From: Heliocidaris erythrogramma
Lineage: Eukaryota > Echinodermata > Echinoidea > Camarodonta > Echinometridae
Length of the DNA: 64,000 bases
NCBI GenBank assembly: GCA_025617745.1
Contig: CM046858.1
Span: 30,208,534-30,272,533, forward strand
Direction of reading: 5' to 3'
This document shows positions 20,095 through 30,949 of this stretch, in pieces. The first letter of the stretch is position 1. The number at the start of each line of letters is the position of its first letter. The translations under genes and the position numbers were made by a program. The notes under the pieces were generated by a model. It did no database searches. It was not told the origin of the DNA and worked only from the letters and a program-made list of their open reading frames with translations.

Positions 20095-20940
20095 AGATAG
20101 GCGAGATAGCTCAGAGGTCGAACAGTGGCTTTGTAACTGAAGGATGCGTGTTTGAAACCAGGATGCACTCATGTCCTTTGGTAAGGCATTAACCTCAAGT
20201 CCCTCGGAGAGGACTTAACCCTAATCGGCCCGGGGGCGGATTCCCCCCCCCCCCCTCGACCTTTCGCGTAATATGTTCGCATTGCGAAAAGCAGTCACCA
20301 CGCCGCTTCACTACTTTTTTCTTTCAAGTCTTGCGCAACTTTTGAGACCAAATTTGTGATGTCCGCGCGTGCGGTTCCGGAGTTACCCAACATTTCGTAA
20401 GTGCATGTCAGACCCAAAATTGTTTCGTGATTTCGTGTACAAATCCAATCCAAATTGTGTTTCCAGCTAAAATTCATAAATGTTTCATTATTTTTACTTT
20501 TACTGTTTAAAAACAATTAATTTTATGTTGTTTAGGATTAAAATATAGTGTCGCCGACAAATTCCATCGAAAAAACAATAAAAAACATAAGAAAAAAAGG
20601 ATTTTTACCGGTTTATTTGATCAGAATCTGACAAAGAGTCTCTATACCAAAAATTAGCAGTTTTGGGGCTTTAATTAATTAATTAGAGCAAATTAATTTT
20701 ATGCATAAATTAGCATAATTAATTAGTTATTAAATTTTTCGGAGAAATTGACTATACAGTTTTGTAGATTACGTGGTCGGCGACGTGTGTGCCGATTTTC
20801 GTTGCGAATGCGAGGTGGACGGCCGAGATCTTAGGGGGCGGAATCAGCCCCCACCCCCGGCTGTGAGATGGGTCTAAAATAACCCGGCTCTGTTAGGGTT
20901 AAAGCCGTTGGTCCTGTGGTTGTTTACATACAACCAATAC
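20095..20940 (+). mobile_element. tRNA-derived SINE, interrupted at TTAA
   Basis: The head has an A-box-like TAGCTCAGAGGTCG (20107-20120) and a B-box-like GTGTTTGAAACC (20148-20159); the body reads CCTTTGGTAAGGCATTAA then CCTCGGAGAGGAC (to 20214). The body resumes at 20903 as GCCGTTGGTCCTGTGG. Removing the insert 20219-20898 and one TTAA gives a continuous SINE body. Confidence 0.75.
20219..20898. mobile_element. 680-bp piggyBac-type non-autonomous element at TTAA
   Basis: Flanked by TTAA at 20215-20218 and 20899-20902. Ends CCCTAATCGGCCCGGG and the complement of CCCTAACAGAGCCGGGTT are inverted; CCCT- ends with a TTAA duplication are the hallmark of piggyBac elements. No transposase. The inside is AT-rich with three TTAATTAA words (20674-20745). 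Confidence 0.8.
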
Positions 20941-22424
20941 GCTTTACAGTATAAAGAAATGGGAATAAATTTGATAGAATTGAATTAAGATCAAACAAAC
21001 ATAGAAAATACATGATGCGCATGCCATTGTAATGGGGGGGGGGGGGTGGCCTGTAGGATTGGCTTGTATCATCCCCCCCCCCCCCCCGCAATAATTCACC
21101 TTCAATAAATGACATGATCAAATAATATGATCAGGAGGAGGATGACCATGATGATTATTATTCATAGGATCACGATCGATCAACATGGTGATAATTTTTG
21201 TCATGATTTTTGTTAAGATTATGATAAGGAAGACCGAAATAAAGATTTCAAAGAATATAATGAAATAAATGAGTTAGTAATTACCATGAAAGAACATGCA
21301 CTCAAATGCTCTGAGAGGTGATTTTTAACTCGGGGAAATTTGAAAGTCCCAACCGTGGGAGGGCATACATCATTCTCATCCATGCCCATAAACAGGGGCA
21401 CACTGTAAAAACGGTAGATGCCAATAAATTGTACGTTACTAAAATCACGTATTATGAAAATATTACTATCCCACCCCAAAATAAAAACGAAAACAAATTT
21501 TTCGCGGCAATTTCTAAGCCCGTATCCGGACAACTACCCCTACAACTAATCTCCAGGACAAATACCCCCTACGAGAATCCCACCCCCCCCCCCCCCCTCC
21601 TCCCCGCCCAACTTTCCCCTCATCTCCCCCCAAATGGACGATTACTGGAACTTGAGATAAAGGCTAAGGATTAGGTCTTCACAGGAGTTGAGAAACGGGA
21701 GGATCTGGATGATTCAGTGATTCATTTATTGTCATGCAACAAGGATACAAATTGTGTTACAATCTGATTTCCCAATTTCAAGCATAAAAAATTGCACGTG
21801 ATGGATAAGAATGAATACAGAAAAATATATTAATGCACATGTATCAAAACTATATTAACACATTGAGAAAGAGGCATGACAATAATTATTCCATGATAAA
21901 TCTACGTAAACAGTATACAAAAGGAAATAAGAGTACAAACAAGAGGTCCATGTCTTGCAGAAAACCATGCAGAAACAAAGAAACAAGAAGCTGGAAAAGG
22001 AAGGAAAGAGGAAGAGAGAGAGAGAGAGAGAGAGGAGGAAAAAGAAAAAAGAAAGAACGAAAAGGCTACATAAATAGACAACCAGTACTTCCCCTAACTC
22101 TAAAATAGGTGTGGCAATGACACTCCAATATTCAAAACAAAGCACATGTCTGCGTGTATGTGGGTGTGTGGATGGGGGGGGGGGGGGGTCCTCTCCTCCC
22201 ACGTAGATGTATGGATTAGACATCGTTTTTTTAATTATTAAGGCACTGGCAAAGCGCCTTTCAAAATGTGGGGAGTATTGATAAATATAGTTCACTTTTT
22301 TAGAAAATAGGGATATATTTGACAAAAACCGGAAATGCATTGTATAGAGCTTTCTTAAATACAATACCGTTGGGCCTTGGGTTGTCCTTCCTCCATATCC
22401 CTTTCTTATCTGATATAAATGACA
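20941..22424. other. Core of the 8.3-kb element, nothing coding recognised
   Basis: Contains G/C tracts (21034, 21075, 21585, 22176), a (GA)n stretch (22015-22034) and AT-rich DNA. Minus-strand frames of 104 and 169 codons (21219-21533, 21855-22364) are low-complexity and match no family I know. A transposase would be expected here if the element were autonomous; none is seen. Confidence 0.5.
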
Positions 22425-23010
22425 ACCCTCTTCTTTGATTATGAATAGCGACCCTCTTCTGTGATTATGAACAGCGACCCTCTTCTCCGATTATGAATAG
22501 CGACCCTCTTCTGTGATTATGAATAGCGACCCTCTTTTGTGATTATGAATAGCGACCCTCTTCTCCGATTATGAATAGCGACCCTCTTATGTGATTATGA
22601 ATAGCGACCCTCTTCTCCGATTATGAATAGCGACCCTCTTCTGTGATTATGAATAGCGACCCTCTTTTGTGATTATGAATAGCGACCCTCTTCTCCGATT
22701 ATGAATAGCGACCCTCTTCTTCGATTATGAATAGCGACCCTTATGAATATTGACCTTTATGAATAGCGACCTTTATGAATAGCGACCCTATTTTCGTATT
22801 ATGAATAGGGACCCTTATGATTAACGACCCTGATTTGGTATTATGAATAGCGACCCTCTTTCCATATTATGAATAGCGATCCTTATGTCTTATTATGAAT
22901 GGCGGTCCTTATGAATAATTACCCTTATGAATAGCAACCCTTATGTCTTATTATGAATAGCGGTCCTTATGAATAATTTTTTTTATGAATAGCGGTCCTT
23001 ATGACTAGCG
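22425..23010 (-). repeat. Right subterminal minisatellite array (26-bp unit, inverted)
   Basis: About 12 regular 26-bp units (22425-22740) of GATTATGAATAGCGACCCTC, the complement of the left array, followed by shorter core-only units (22741-23010). The order regular-inside, short-outside mirrors the left array, so the two arrays are parts of extended inverted repeats, not independent expansions. Confidence 0.95.
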
Positions 23011-23232
23011 AGCAGACCCCATTTGTGCATATATAAAGATGAAAGCTGATATTTTACCGGAATTAAGACGCCTTTTTATCCTATCGCGCAACCCTGTTTC
23101 AGTGGCAAGAAGCACACGCTGACGGAACAACCAAGGGTCCTTCGCCCGTGATCTCCGGCAAACCTCGCGTTGCTTGCCCGGTGGGTTGTGTACAGCAGAA
23201 TTGTTTTCTGACTTGGACGATGCAAATTTCAT
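23005..23232 (-). CDS. 75-codon basic reading frame inside the foldback element
   Basis: Starts MKFASSKSENNSAVHNPPGK and continues with QREVCRRSRAKDPWLF and ETGLRDRIKRRLNSGKISA. Highly basic, with a codon-like GC-richer composition unlike its surroundings. A GTAAAA donor-like site follows RLNSG, so the coding part may end near 23055 as a first exon. I do not recognise it. It could be a captured host exon or the N-terminus of a lost transposon protein; chance is also possible at this length. Confidence 0.3.
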   Translation of the reverse strand: MKFASSKSENNSAVHNPPGKQREVCRRSRAKDPWLFRQRVLLATETGLRDRIKRRLNSGKISAFIFIYAQMGSAR

Positions 23233-23250
23233 TGTGCTTGTAAAACTAAT

Positions 23251-23579
23251 TTGTTATGATGGTATTATTATGACCCATGTCTCCTACTATTTCTTAACAC
23301 ACTTGGGCAAACCCACAAAATGGGCCGGATTTTTTCCAAGCTATTAATAAGGCCAACCAATAACAACATTCAACAGGCAGGCCCACTATGTTAAACAACA
23401 GTAATAATATTAATAACTACATGCAACAGGCAGGCCAAACATTTGGGCCTGCCTGTTGCAAGCATGTTGTTATTGATTGGCCTTATAATAGCTTGGAAAA
23501 AAATCCGGCCCCTATTTTGTGGGTTTGCCCAAGTGTGTTAAGAAATATGACATGGGTCATAATAATACCATCATAACAA
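23251..23579. mobile_element. ~330-bp hairpin element
   Basis: Arms of about 145 bp (23251-23395 and 23435-23579) are inverted and nearly identical: TTGTTATGATGGTATTATTA opposite its complement, GGGCAAACCCACAAAAT opposite its complement. Loop of about 40 bp. It lies between the right array and the right arm with no counterpart on the left, so it is probably a later insertion. Confidence 0.8.
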
Positions 23580-25334
23580 ATACACAATTAGTTTTAGCTG
23601 GGAAATGTGGAATTGTCATAGTCTCAAGACAAGTCGTCACGTGTTATTTAAATTCATTGCAAAAATTAATAACGATTGATCGCTATGAATCATGCTCTAA
23701 TAGCCTTTGATTGAAAGGGGGGGGGGGGGCTTTGTGTTACGGATTTTAGCGATTGATTGCCATTAGCGCTTGATCGGAGTTTATAAACACTCTTTATGTT
23801 ACGGGGCCCAGGTCACGCCAAACAAAAATAATAATAAATAAATACAAAAATCCTAGCTATGCCACTTGCCCTTTCGTCCCCGTGTATTTTAATGCATAAT
23901 TATTCAATTCTCCTATTTATTTTCCACAAATAATGATTTCCTTGTCAAAAGCTTTTTTTTTAGATACTGTTTTATTATATTTTCTACATCTTAGACAAAA
24001 GAAAAACGAAAAAAAAAACAGCAAGAGTACATTTTTCAAAAATTTCTAAAACGTCTGTTACAAAAGTCTACTCAACACACCCATTCGAGGAAAGCCCCCC
24101 CCCCCCGGTTGTCTCGAAGTGGCGCGTTCATTGAACTTCTCGCTGGGAACGCGTCCATTCGAGATAACCGGGGGGCCTTGTCTCGAAAGGGTGTGCCCGT
24201 TCCCGCTCCCATCCCGATCCCATCCCGCTCCCGCAACCCACCCATTCGAGACAAGCCATTCGGAAATACAGTTAGATTTTCTCACATTTTAATGAATATT
24301 TTCCTACATACAGAAATGAGAACAGTCTTTAGAGATGTTTAGACATTGTCTTACTTCTTAAATATACGTTTAATTCTTTTCCTTACTCTTTCAAGAGTTC
24401 CATTACAGCTGACTTGTCAAGGTCATATAATATCATTCTCATCTTGACAGAACAAATATGTACATGCATTAAAAGAATTATGAATTTCAATCTAATTGAA
24501 TCATACATTATTTATTTTAATCCCTAGTCAAGAGGTAAAATATTTGAATTTTCACTGGAGAAATAGATACTATTAATAATTTACCCACTATACCCCACAA
24601 AAGAAGATATAATTAAAAGAAATAAATGACCATCTATAATTTTGTTCAACACACACACCATGTAATACTCTTGAAAAACAAAGATAATGTTGAGTCTTGT
24701 TGACAGTTCTAAGAAATATGAATTAAATGATTCATCTTCCTTTTAGTTGGTACATATATATTGCATATTAATAGTATTAAAAGTCTAACTAAAGAAAAAT
24801 GGAGGGGGGGGACACACACACAGATCTAATTCTATAGTTTTAATCTAATTAACAGGGATGTAAATTAGAATTGATAAAAAAGTGGGAAAATCATCTAGAA
24901 TGGGCCCTTGTGTACATAAAAAGTGGTTTTCTATGGCTATAAATATGTTGATAAAGTAGGAATTCCTACTTTTGTCTGAAAAGTGGCATCCCTGAAATAA
25001 AGTGTTGAATAGTATGGATTTTCTCTGTAGATCAATAATAGAATAATAATTCAATTAGCACAAATTCATAGAATCAGTTAATTATTATTATTAATTTGTT
25101 ATACATGGTGAGAAGATATAATAATGGAGAGGCCAAGTGGCCCTGGCAGTGCTTATCTGCATTTCATTAGCGGCCATGTAATGTCACTAGGCCACATAGA
25201 AGAGGAAGACCTCCTCACAATAACGAGCTACTACACAAAATGGCTGCATGTGACTGCAACATTTGACATGGGGAGGGGGTGGGTAAGATGGTTAAGATAT
25301 AATTGAAGAACTTTAAAACTCCTCTTCCGCCATT

Positions 25335-25443
25335 CTAATGATGCATATTAGACTGGAATCCAGGTATGATTTCAGTATGAAGAAATAGATGATTATCAAA
25401 CCAGGGGTCTATTTCACTGAAGAGCTGAAGTAGAAATCCATGT
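25335..25443 (-). pseudogene. Candidate terminal exon, copy A
   Basis: The minus-strand acceptor is strong (TCCTCTTTTCTTTCAACAG just above 25443). The frame reads HGFLLQLFSEIDPWFDNHLF and ends ...FQSNMHH at a TAG. Copy B keeps a different tail after a 2-bp length difference (..SLIYIIRMAEEEF then TAA), and the same tail is readable in another frame here. One copy has therefore shifted, more likely A. Protein not recognised. Confidence 0.35.
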
Positions 25444-25801
25444 CTGTTGAAAGAAAAGAGGAAAGATTTTAGAAAATAGCATCCATTGTGTATTTATAAT
25501 TTAACAAGCAACAATTAGAATTTGAATAAAAAGACAATGACTCTTTAAATGAAATCAATAGAATAATAAGTGGGAATTCTCAAAAGTATTTAAAGAGGAA
25601 AGAAGTTTGTCCAGTTGGACAGATACAATTTTCAAGGCTATTCAAAAGAAACTAAATTAGTAAAGTCACAAGAAAATGGCTTCTTAAACCAAAAAATGTG
25701 TACCTTGATTGTATTGAGGTACTAATAGCAACCAGGGACGTTGATTATGGGGTGGTAAGTGGGCAGTAGGAGGGCAAATAATATAGTTTTGCCCCCCCCC
25801 C

Positions 25802-25832
<31 letters not shown>

Positions 25833-26375
25833 GACTCATGTTACCTTGGAGAAGCTGGTAATTAAGAGGCGTTGAAAAAAATCATGAATGGTGCTATTAG
25901 GCTGTTTTGCCCCCCCCCCCCTCCGAAAAACACATTGACGCCCCTGAAGGCTGATAGCAATCTTACTCTTAAAGCATATGCCTACCATGCAAAACTGAAG
26001 CAGCTAAGTAGTAATTGTTCCTCTCAGAATTTGTCTTCATTCTCAGTAGGTATGTTTATCTGATGGAAATCAAAGTCAACATGATGAGACTAATGAATGC
26101 AATACTGAAACAAAGGCCATCCAGGGGAGATTTATTACCTCTTTAAAAAGGCCTTTGATTCTGTTCTAGAATCAACACTAATTTATGTAACCCATCCCCC
26201 CCCCCCCCCCCTCTCTCTCTCTCTCTTGAAATGTAAAAAATATAAAACCTCATCATCATGATGCTAGCCTAGACCGAAATTTCGGTCTCTCGTTCGGTCT
26301 AGATCATTAGATGCTTGCCTAGCTAGCCTTGGCTCAACTTTAGAAGAAAAAAGTGGGCCAAAGCTCATCTAACAT

Positions 26376-26700
26376 TATGTTGTAATTCGTCCCGAGCGGA
26401 TGACAAATAGATGGAAATATCGCATGCAAATGGAATATTATATGAAATGGACTTAATGTAATTGTTAAATAACTCTTAAACTACCCACCTGTGTCTTGCA
26501 AAGGTCCTTTGCCTTGTATTTACGCTAAAATACCCTCAGTCCTTGAGCTCCTGCATGGTATTGATATCTCTTGTTCCTGGTTCTGGTTCTTGTATTCTCC
26601 TCTGGAATTCTGGTCACATGACCGCTTCCCGCCAGGCTCGCCGAAGGCGTTGAAAGGGGGGGGGGGGGGGATCAGCCCATTGAGCATTGGGACGGACCTA
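26376..26700. other. Unique sequence right of copy A
   Basis: No gene recognised. A G run at 26655-26671 starts the GC-richer region that follows. Confidence 0.4.
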
Positions 26701-28440
26701 ACTATTCAAAAATCAAAAAGGGGTGCCCCCAAACCCGGGAAAAACTACCACACTCCCCCCCCCCCCCCCCCCCCGTCCCATAAAAAGGCGGGCGGCCCAT
26801 CGGAGCTCCCGGTGGACACGGAAACAGCCCAAATGGGAGTTTTCCGGTAGCCGGTGGGACAGCTCACGAACCACGGACCCCTTCCTCTGTAAGTACTCCC
26901 TAAGGCAAAAACCCAGGAGCTACCAGGACAATTCTTCAACAAATTGAACCTGGACCTCTCAGAGGGATTCCCTCCGGCGACCACTACCCACTCTGAATCG
27001 CAGGAGATGGCCGATAACCGTCTGGCTATAAACAGCCCTTCACCTTGGCTGCCCCAGGGGTATAAATAAATACTTACTATCCCCACATCCCTACATGTTT
27101 GCACCTAGTTGTTTCTAGATTAAGGCCGGGGCGAGGGAAAAGAATTCCTATAACCCAACTAAATGGAGCAAAATCCCAAAGAGCCCTGGGGTAATCGGAT
27201 TCCCTCCCCTAGCATCATTAAAAAGTATTGCGACAATGTATGCGGCCTTTACTGCCAGGGTGTGACCTAATTTTTGATAGCTTCACAAGGAGAGTATGGA
27301 GTTGTCGCTCCGGAGTATTGGAAAACCGGGCACAAGGGTGATAGGCATCAACCGCGGGCTCATTCCAGATGAAATGGCCTCAGCTGCCGTTACCTAGGCA
27401 ACCGTGAAATTCCAATTTCTCTGGCGACGACTTCCTTCTTCTATTCAAAGCCAATCCACCCTACCCAAAATATGATACCCTTTATTGGGCGAGGTCACCC
27501 CTGAAGCCAATGATGCTTCTGAACGATGGAAAGATTGCTTTCCCCCAACCCTATTCATTAGTTAACCCCTTCCGGGAGCAAAAGTACATCCCCGGAAAAT
27601 GAACATCTTATTTTCGCACAGAAAATATGCGAAAAACTTATCTATAAATCACGTAGGGCCTAGGTAGTCATTTTTACTCATGCACTAACGTGTCATATAA
27701 CTAACACATGGTTGAACACCGAACTCTGAAAAAAGAACTCTAAAAAGAGAACATAACACTAAACTCTAAAACTGCATGGAATTAACAAAAAGTTAACCAT
27801 GCAAAATAGGGGTAATATGACATACAAACAATAAACATTATGCCCACTACCTTGCACCAAATCCTCATGGAAACCGTCCGTTCACAGGTTGTACAACCTG
27901 CGGGCGTTTGCCGTGGTGATGGCAAGGACATGGGCTAGGGACTCCCCGCGGATCTATACCACTAGCTTGGCGACTCACCCAGGTAGGCTGGAATAGAGCA
28001 TCGAACGGCATGATCTGGGCACATTATGGAGCATCCATCTCCAGGAGCAACCGATGAGCTAGCACAGCTCGGAGGGCTTCCTGTATGGAGCATCCCGCAC
28101 GGTCCAGAGCCATAGTAAAACCGATGCTTTAAGAAGGCCTTCGTCAATGCCCGGACCTGGGGGACTGACGTCGTGCAGCAGTGGATATGGATCCACGTGT
28201 CCCGCTCACAATTGGATCTATACCACCTTAGGCGGTTCTTGACCCACAGGTGATTTACCCCGGTCAAACACGATTCGTGGTGGGATGATTGGTACCACGA
28301 ACCTCGGATCAACCACAATGTTAGGCGTTGGAACATTCTTCCCTTTGTTCCAGGCGGTATGGCTAGCCAAAATATCACTAGTGTCGCACGAAGCGATGCT
28401 CATTGTTGACACACCCGACAATGATTCAAATTCAAAGAAT
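26700..28440 (-). other. GC-richer remnant region, unrecognised
   Basis: Composition is closer to coding DNA than its flanks. Minus-strand frames include 27962-28378 (138 codons) and an overlapping 28218-28421 frame with the segment PTPNIVVDPRFVVPIIPPR. Frames change along the stretch, suggesting decay. No RT, integrase or other domain is recognised. It may be the downstream part of the gag-protease element at 29.2-30.9 kb, or unrelated. Confidence 0.3.
27389..27402. promoter_or_regulatory. Perfect X-box (RFX site) GTTACCTAGGCAAC
   Basis: Matches the palindromic RFX consensus GTNRCC-N(0-3)-RGYAAC with a 2-bp spacer. RFX sites drive ciliary genes in animals. It is isolated: no downstream ciliary exon is recognised, so chance or repeat-borne origin is possible. 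Confidence 0.35.
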
Positions 28441-28605
28441 TAATAATCTTACTTTATCTTTGGAGAGCTGAATGGAACACGTTTGTTCGATGCCAAAAAA
28501 ACAAAACAATACGAAATAAACTTTTCGTCGCTCAATATAGACTCGACTTCATTCAGCTTCAGAGATCATTCAGAAGTAATTGCCAATTTGATGAGAGTGT
28601 GATAT

Positions 28606-28860
28606 TAGTTATTGCGAATTAAGTAGGAACACTCGTACTCATGCCCGTATTTATCATGTTCAATTATACAATTGTCAAATTGACAATGCAGAGAGAGTGC
28701 AAGAAAATTATCGTAAACTTCAGTTTGCAACGACAATACGATTTTTCCATAGAGAAAGCACAGGTAAAGCGCGACGTCCTCCAACAGTTTAGCCAACAGT
28801 TTGAACTTTGAAGTCGCCTTCACGTTCTCTGCTAGTATATGCTGTACGTTACGGAGTTTC
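28606..28860 (-). other. Open minus-strand frame, unrecognised
   Basis: About 84 codons open without an ATG at the head: VKATSKFKLLAKLLEDVALY, then LCFLYGKIVLSLQTEV and DKYGHEYECSYLIRNN before the stop. Mixed composition could be real protein, for example an exon, but neither a clear acceptor nor a known domain is seen. Confidence 0.25.
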
Positions 28861-29204
28861 TTTTTTATTTGATTTTTTCATGGTGGCTACGGTAGTAAAA
28901 AATCTGGCGGACTACAAATCGATGCACCGAATTTGCCAAAACGTATTCGGGATTCGATGTCTTCGATCGAACACCGGCTAACCAATCGATTCGACTCAGG
29001 CTTTCCAGCCATGTTGGGTACTTACTGGAGGACGACCTTCGTCCAGGATCTTAGATGTGGATGGACCCCGCTGTTCATGCTTGAACATCTTGCCCAAGGG
29101 TCGGGCCTCCAGAGGGCCAGAACAAGGATCGTTGGCCTTAACAGAGGTCTGATCCGAGATGCCGGAGCCAGGCACGTTTAGTTCGCACCTTGCTTGATCA
29201 GGAC

Positions 29205-30923
29205 TTAGTTGAGGGCCAACGTCAGCCCGGGCCGGGGAGTGGCCTCCTCTCTCGACCCGCTCTCGTTTAGCACCTCACCAACTTCCTGTACAAGCGGATT
29301 TTTGGTATTTTGGTTTAAGCAGACCACATGGACCGTACTCACTCTCGGCCTCCGCCCATATTCCATGGGGATTTCTTGATTTTTCATGACCAACTTAGAC
29401 TCCCGGATATGGATGTCAATGCCGTTCCGATAGAGAAGATCAAGCCGGAGGAGCATGTCATCTTCTATGGGAGCTACATAAAGGTTTGCGGTAAGTCTAC
29501 TCGTTCCCAGCTGGAAATCGACCGGACCTACCACCGACCCTCGCATCATCATATCCCGGCCAGCGGTGTTAAGAGTCACATTCTTGATATAGGGCAGCCT
29601 TGGGTACAAGGATTCATATACCTGTTCGGAAATGATCGTCACCTCCGCGGCTGAGTCGACGATGGCCTTGAGGTTGCAATTTGCCGTTGTCACCCCCACA
29701 CTGTAAAGTGAAAGTGATCTTAGCAGGCAAATTACCACCTCCTCCACTTCCTGGACATGTGCCTCAGGAGTGGCCGGGGACATCTCCGGGACTCTACCCG
29801 CTCCATCTTGACTATCTTCCGAATTGTCAAAATCAAGGGCGTCTGCATACTCAGCGAACGAAGAAATCTCTTCCCCTAAGATGGCAGCAGTTGCCCCATA
29901 GGATGGAGCTGGCGTCTCAGGGGTTTCTGGCTAAGGATGGGAGATGTCAGGTGCTACTTCAGGACCTGGCATTTCCTGTGGACCAGTGGGCTGGGATTCC
30001 TTCGTTAGACCGGGTTCCTGGGTAGGACTCCCTGAACTGCTGTAGTATGAAGAGGGCGGCCCTGCTCCAGTACTATGATTTTCTGGTGATTCCAAGTTGC
30101 CCAGGCGCTTATCAAATTGCCCTACCTCACCAACTTCTGTCCTCCTTACTGCCCAACGGCGGTCCACCCTGCATACTTCCGGCTCAGTCTCCGGCGTTAG
30201 GTCGAGTCCGACTTCTCGTCGGGAGCGGCCATGAATGGCCCGATGGGTGTGCTGGTACCACTGCCCCATTTTGACGGCCTTCTCCAAAGTTTCGGGCCCC
30301 ATGCTAATGGCATGGAAACCTCCCTCCTTGTCTTGGGAACCCTGACATAGCCTAGATGGTGCATCTTGGGGAAATCCCGGGAAATGTGCCTCATACGGGT
30401 TCCGATGTTGCCGCGGCACTTCCGGATATTGAGTTGGTGCAGTAGGTTCTGAAAACACCTGGTAGGAGATATTATAAGGGGGCTGGGGTGGGGCTGGTTT
30501 ATAGGGGTGCCCCTGTTGGGGGTTGGGCGGTGGCCCACCTCCACCCGGGTGGCTTCCCCTGTAACCTACCTGGTGGCTTCCCCGGTAACCTTGCTGTTGG
30601 CTAGGCCCCTCGGCATAGCTATATACCGGCAGAGGCTGGGGGGCCGATGGCACGGCTTCTCTGCGGGGGGTGCTGCTCAGGTACGGGCTCTGGAAAGACC
30701 CATCCGCATACGGGAAGGCTACTGGGCTGTAGTTCACGCATGGCCGGAAATCGAAGTAGTCCGATAAGTGGGGGGAGTTGCCCGACCATGTTGAAAATAG
30801 GTCGGGGGTTACCCCACCCATCCGGGCCCTAGCCTCCATAACTCTCCCAGCTCCCTCCTGGCCCATCCCTGGGACGGCACATAACTCCTCATAGGAGCAT
30901 GAATTAATCGGGATCTTTCCCAT
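29205..30923 (-). mobile_element. Fossil gag-protease region of an LTR-retrotransposon relative
   Basis: Minus strand. The first frame (ATG at 30923) opens with a ComEA-like helix-hairpin-helix (KIPINSCSYEELCAVPGMGQ), followed by ~150 residues rich in Pro, Gly, Tyr and Gln, then a charged part. The second frame (29205-29783) holds a retropepsin-like fold: an AIVDSAAEVTIIS motif near residue 46 and a MLLRLDLL segment near 131. That pairing is typical of gag-pro regions of Ty3/gypsy-like elements. RT, RNase H, integrase and LTRs are not recognised. It is broken, with about one break visible between the two frames. A domesticated gag-pro gene is a possible alternative. Confidence 0.6.
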
Positions 30924-30949
30924 CTCTATACCGGTGCGAACACGCAATA

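Larger units (their letters stand above)
15914..24257. mobile_element. Giant foldback-type DNA transposon, 9-bp target duplication
   Basis: An 8344-bp insertion in copy A flanked by ATTCGGAAA at 15905-15913 and 24258-24266; copy B has a single ATTCGGGAA at about 33637. The ends are inverted (GGCTTGTCTCGAATGGGTGG at left, its complement at right). Setting aside later insertions, the right inverted repeat spans about 23783-24257 and the left about 15914-18421. Inside the arms lie inverted arrays of a 26-bp unit. A 9-bp duplication plus long inverted repeats fits Mutator-like elements; the array-bearing arms resemble foldback elements such as sea-urchin TU. No transposase is recognised, so it was probably moved in trans. 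Nested insertions are listed separately. Confidence 0.85.
15130..26375. repeat. Segmental duplication copy A (split by an 8.3-kb insertion)
   Basis: 15130-15913 and 24258-26375 match 32128-37341 in the same order and orientation (for example ACTTGGTCGAGTTCAA at both left edges, CCAAAGCTCATCTAACATTA at both right edges). Differences are insertions in either copy plus scattered substitutions and indels. It contains the terminal-exon candidate at 25335-25443. Confidence 0.9.

Noticed and set aside
20095-20214. A tRNA gene
   Set aside because: A and B boxes are present but there is no acceptor stem; SINE body words follow directly.
21855-22364. 169-codon minus-strand frame
   Set aside because: Composed of (GA)n-derived Ser/Leu/Phe runs and a C tract; no recognisable domain.
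27962-28378. A reverse transcriptase or integrase downstream of the gag-protease region
   Set aside because: I looked for RT and DDE signatures in all minus-strand frames by eye and saw none; left as unrecognised.
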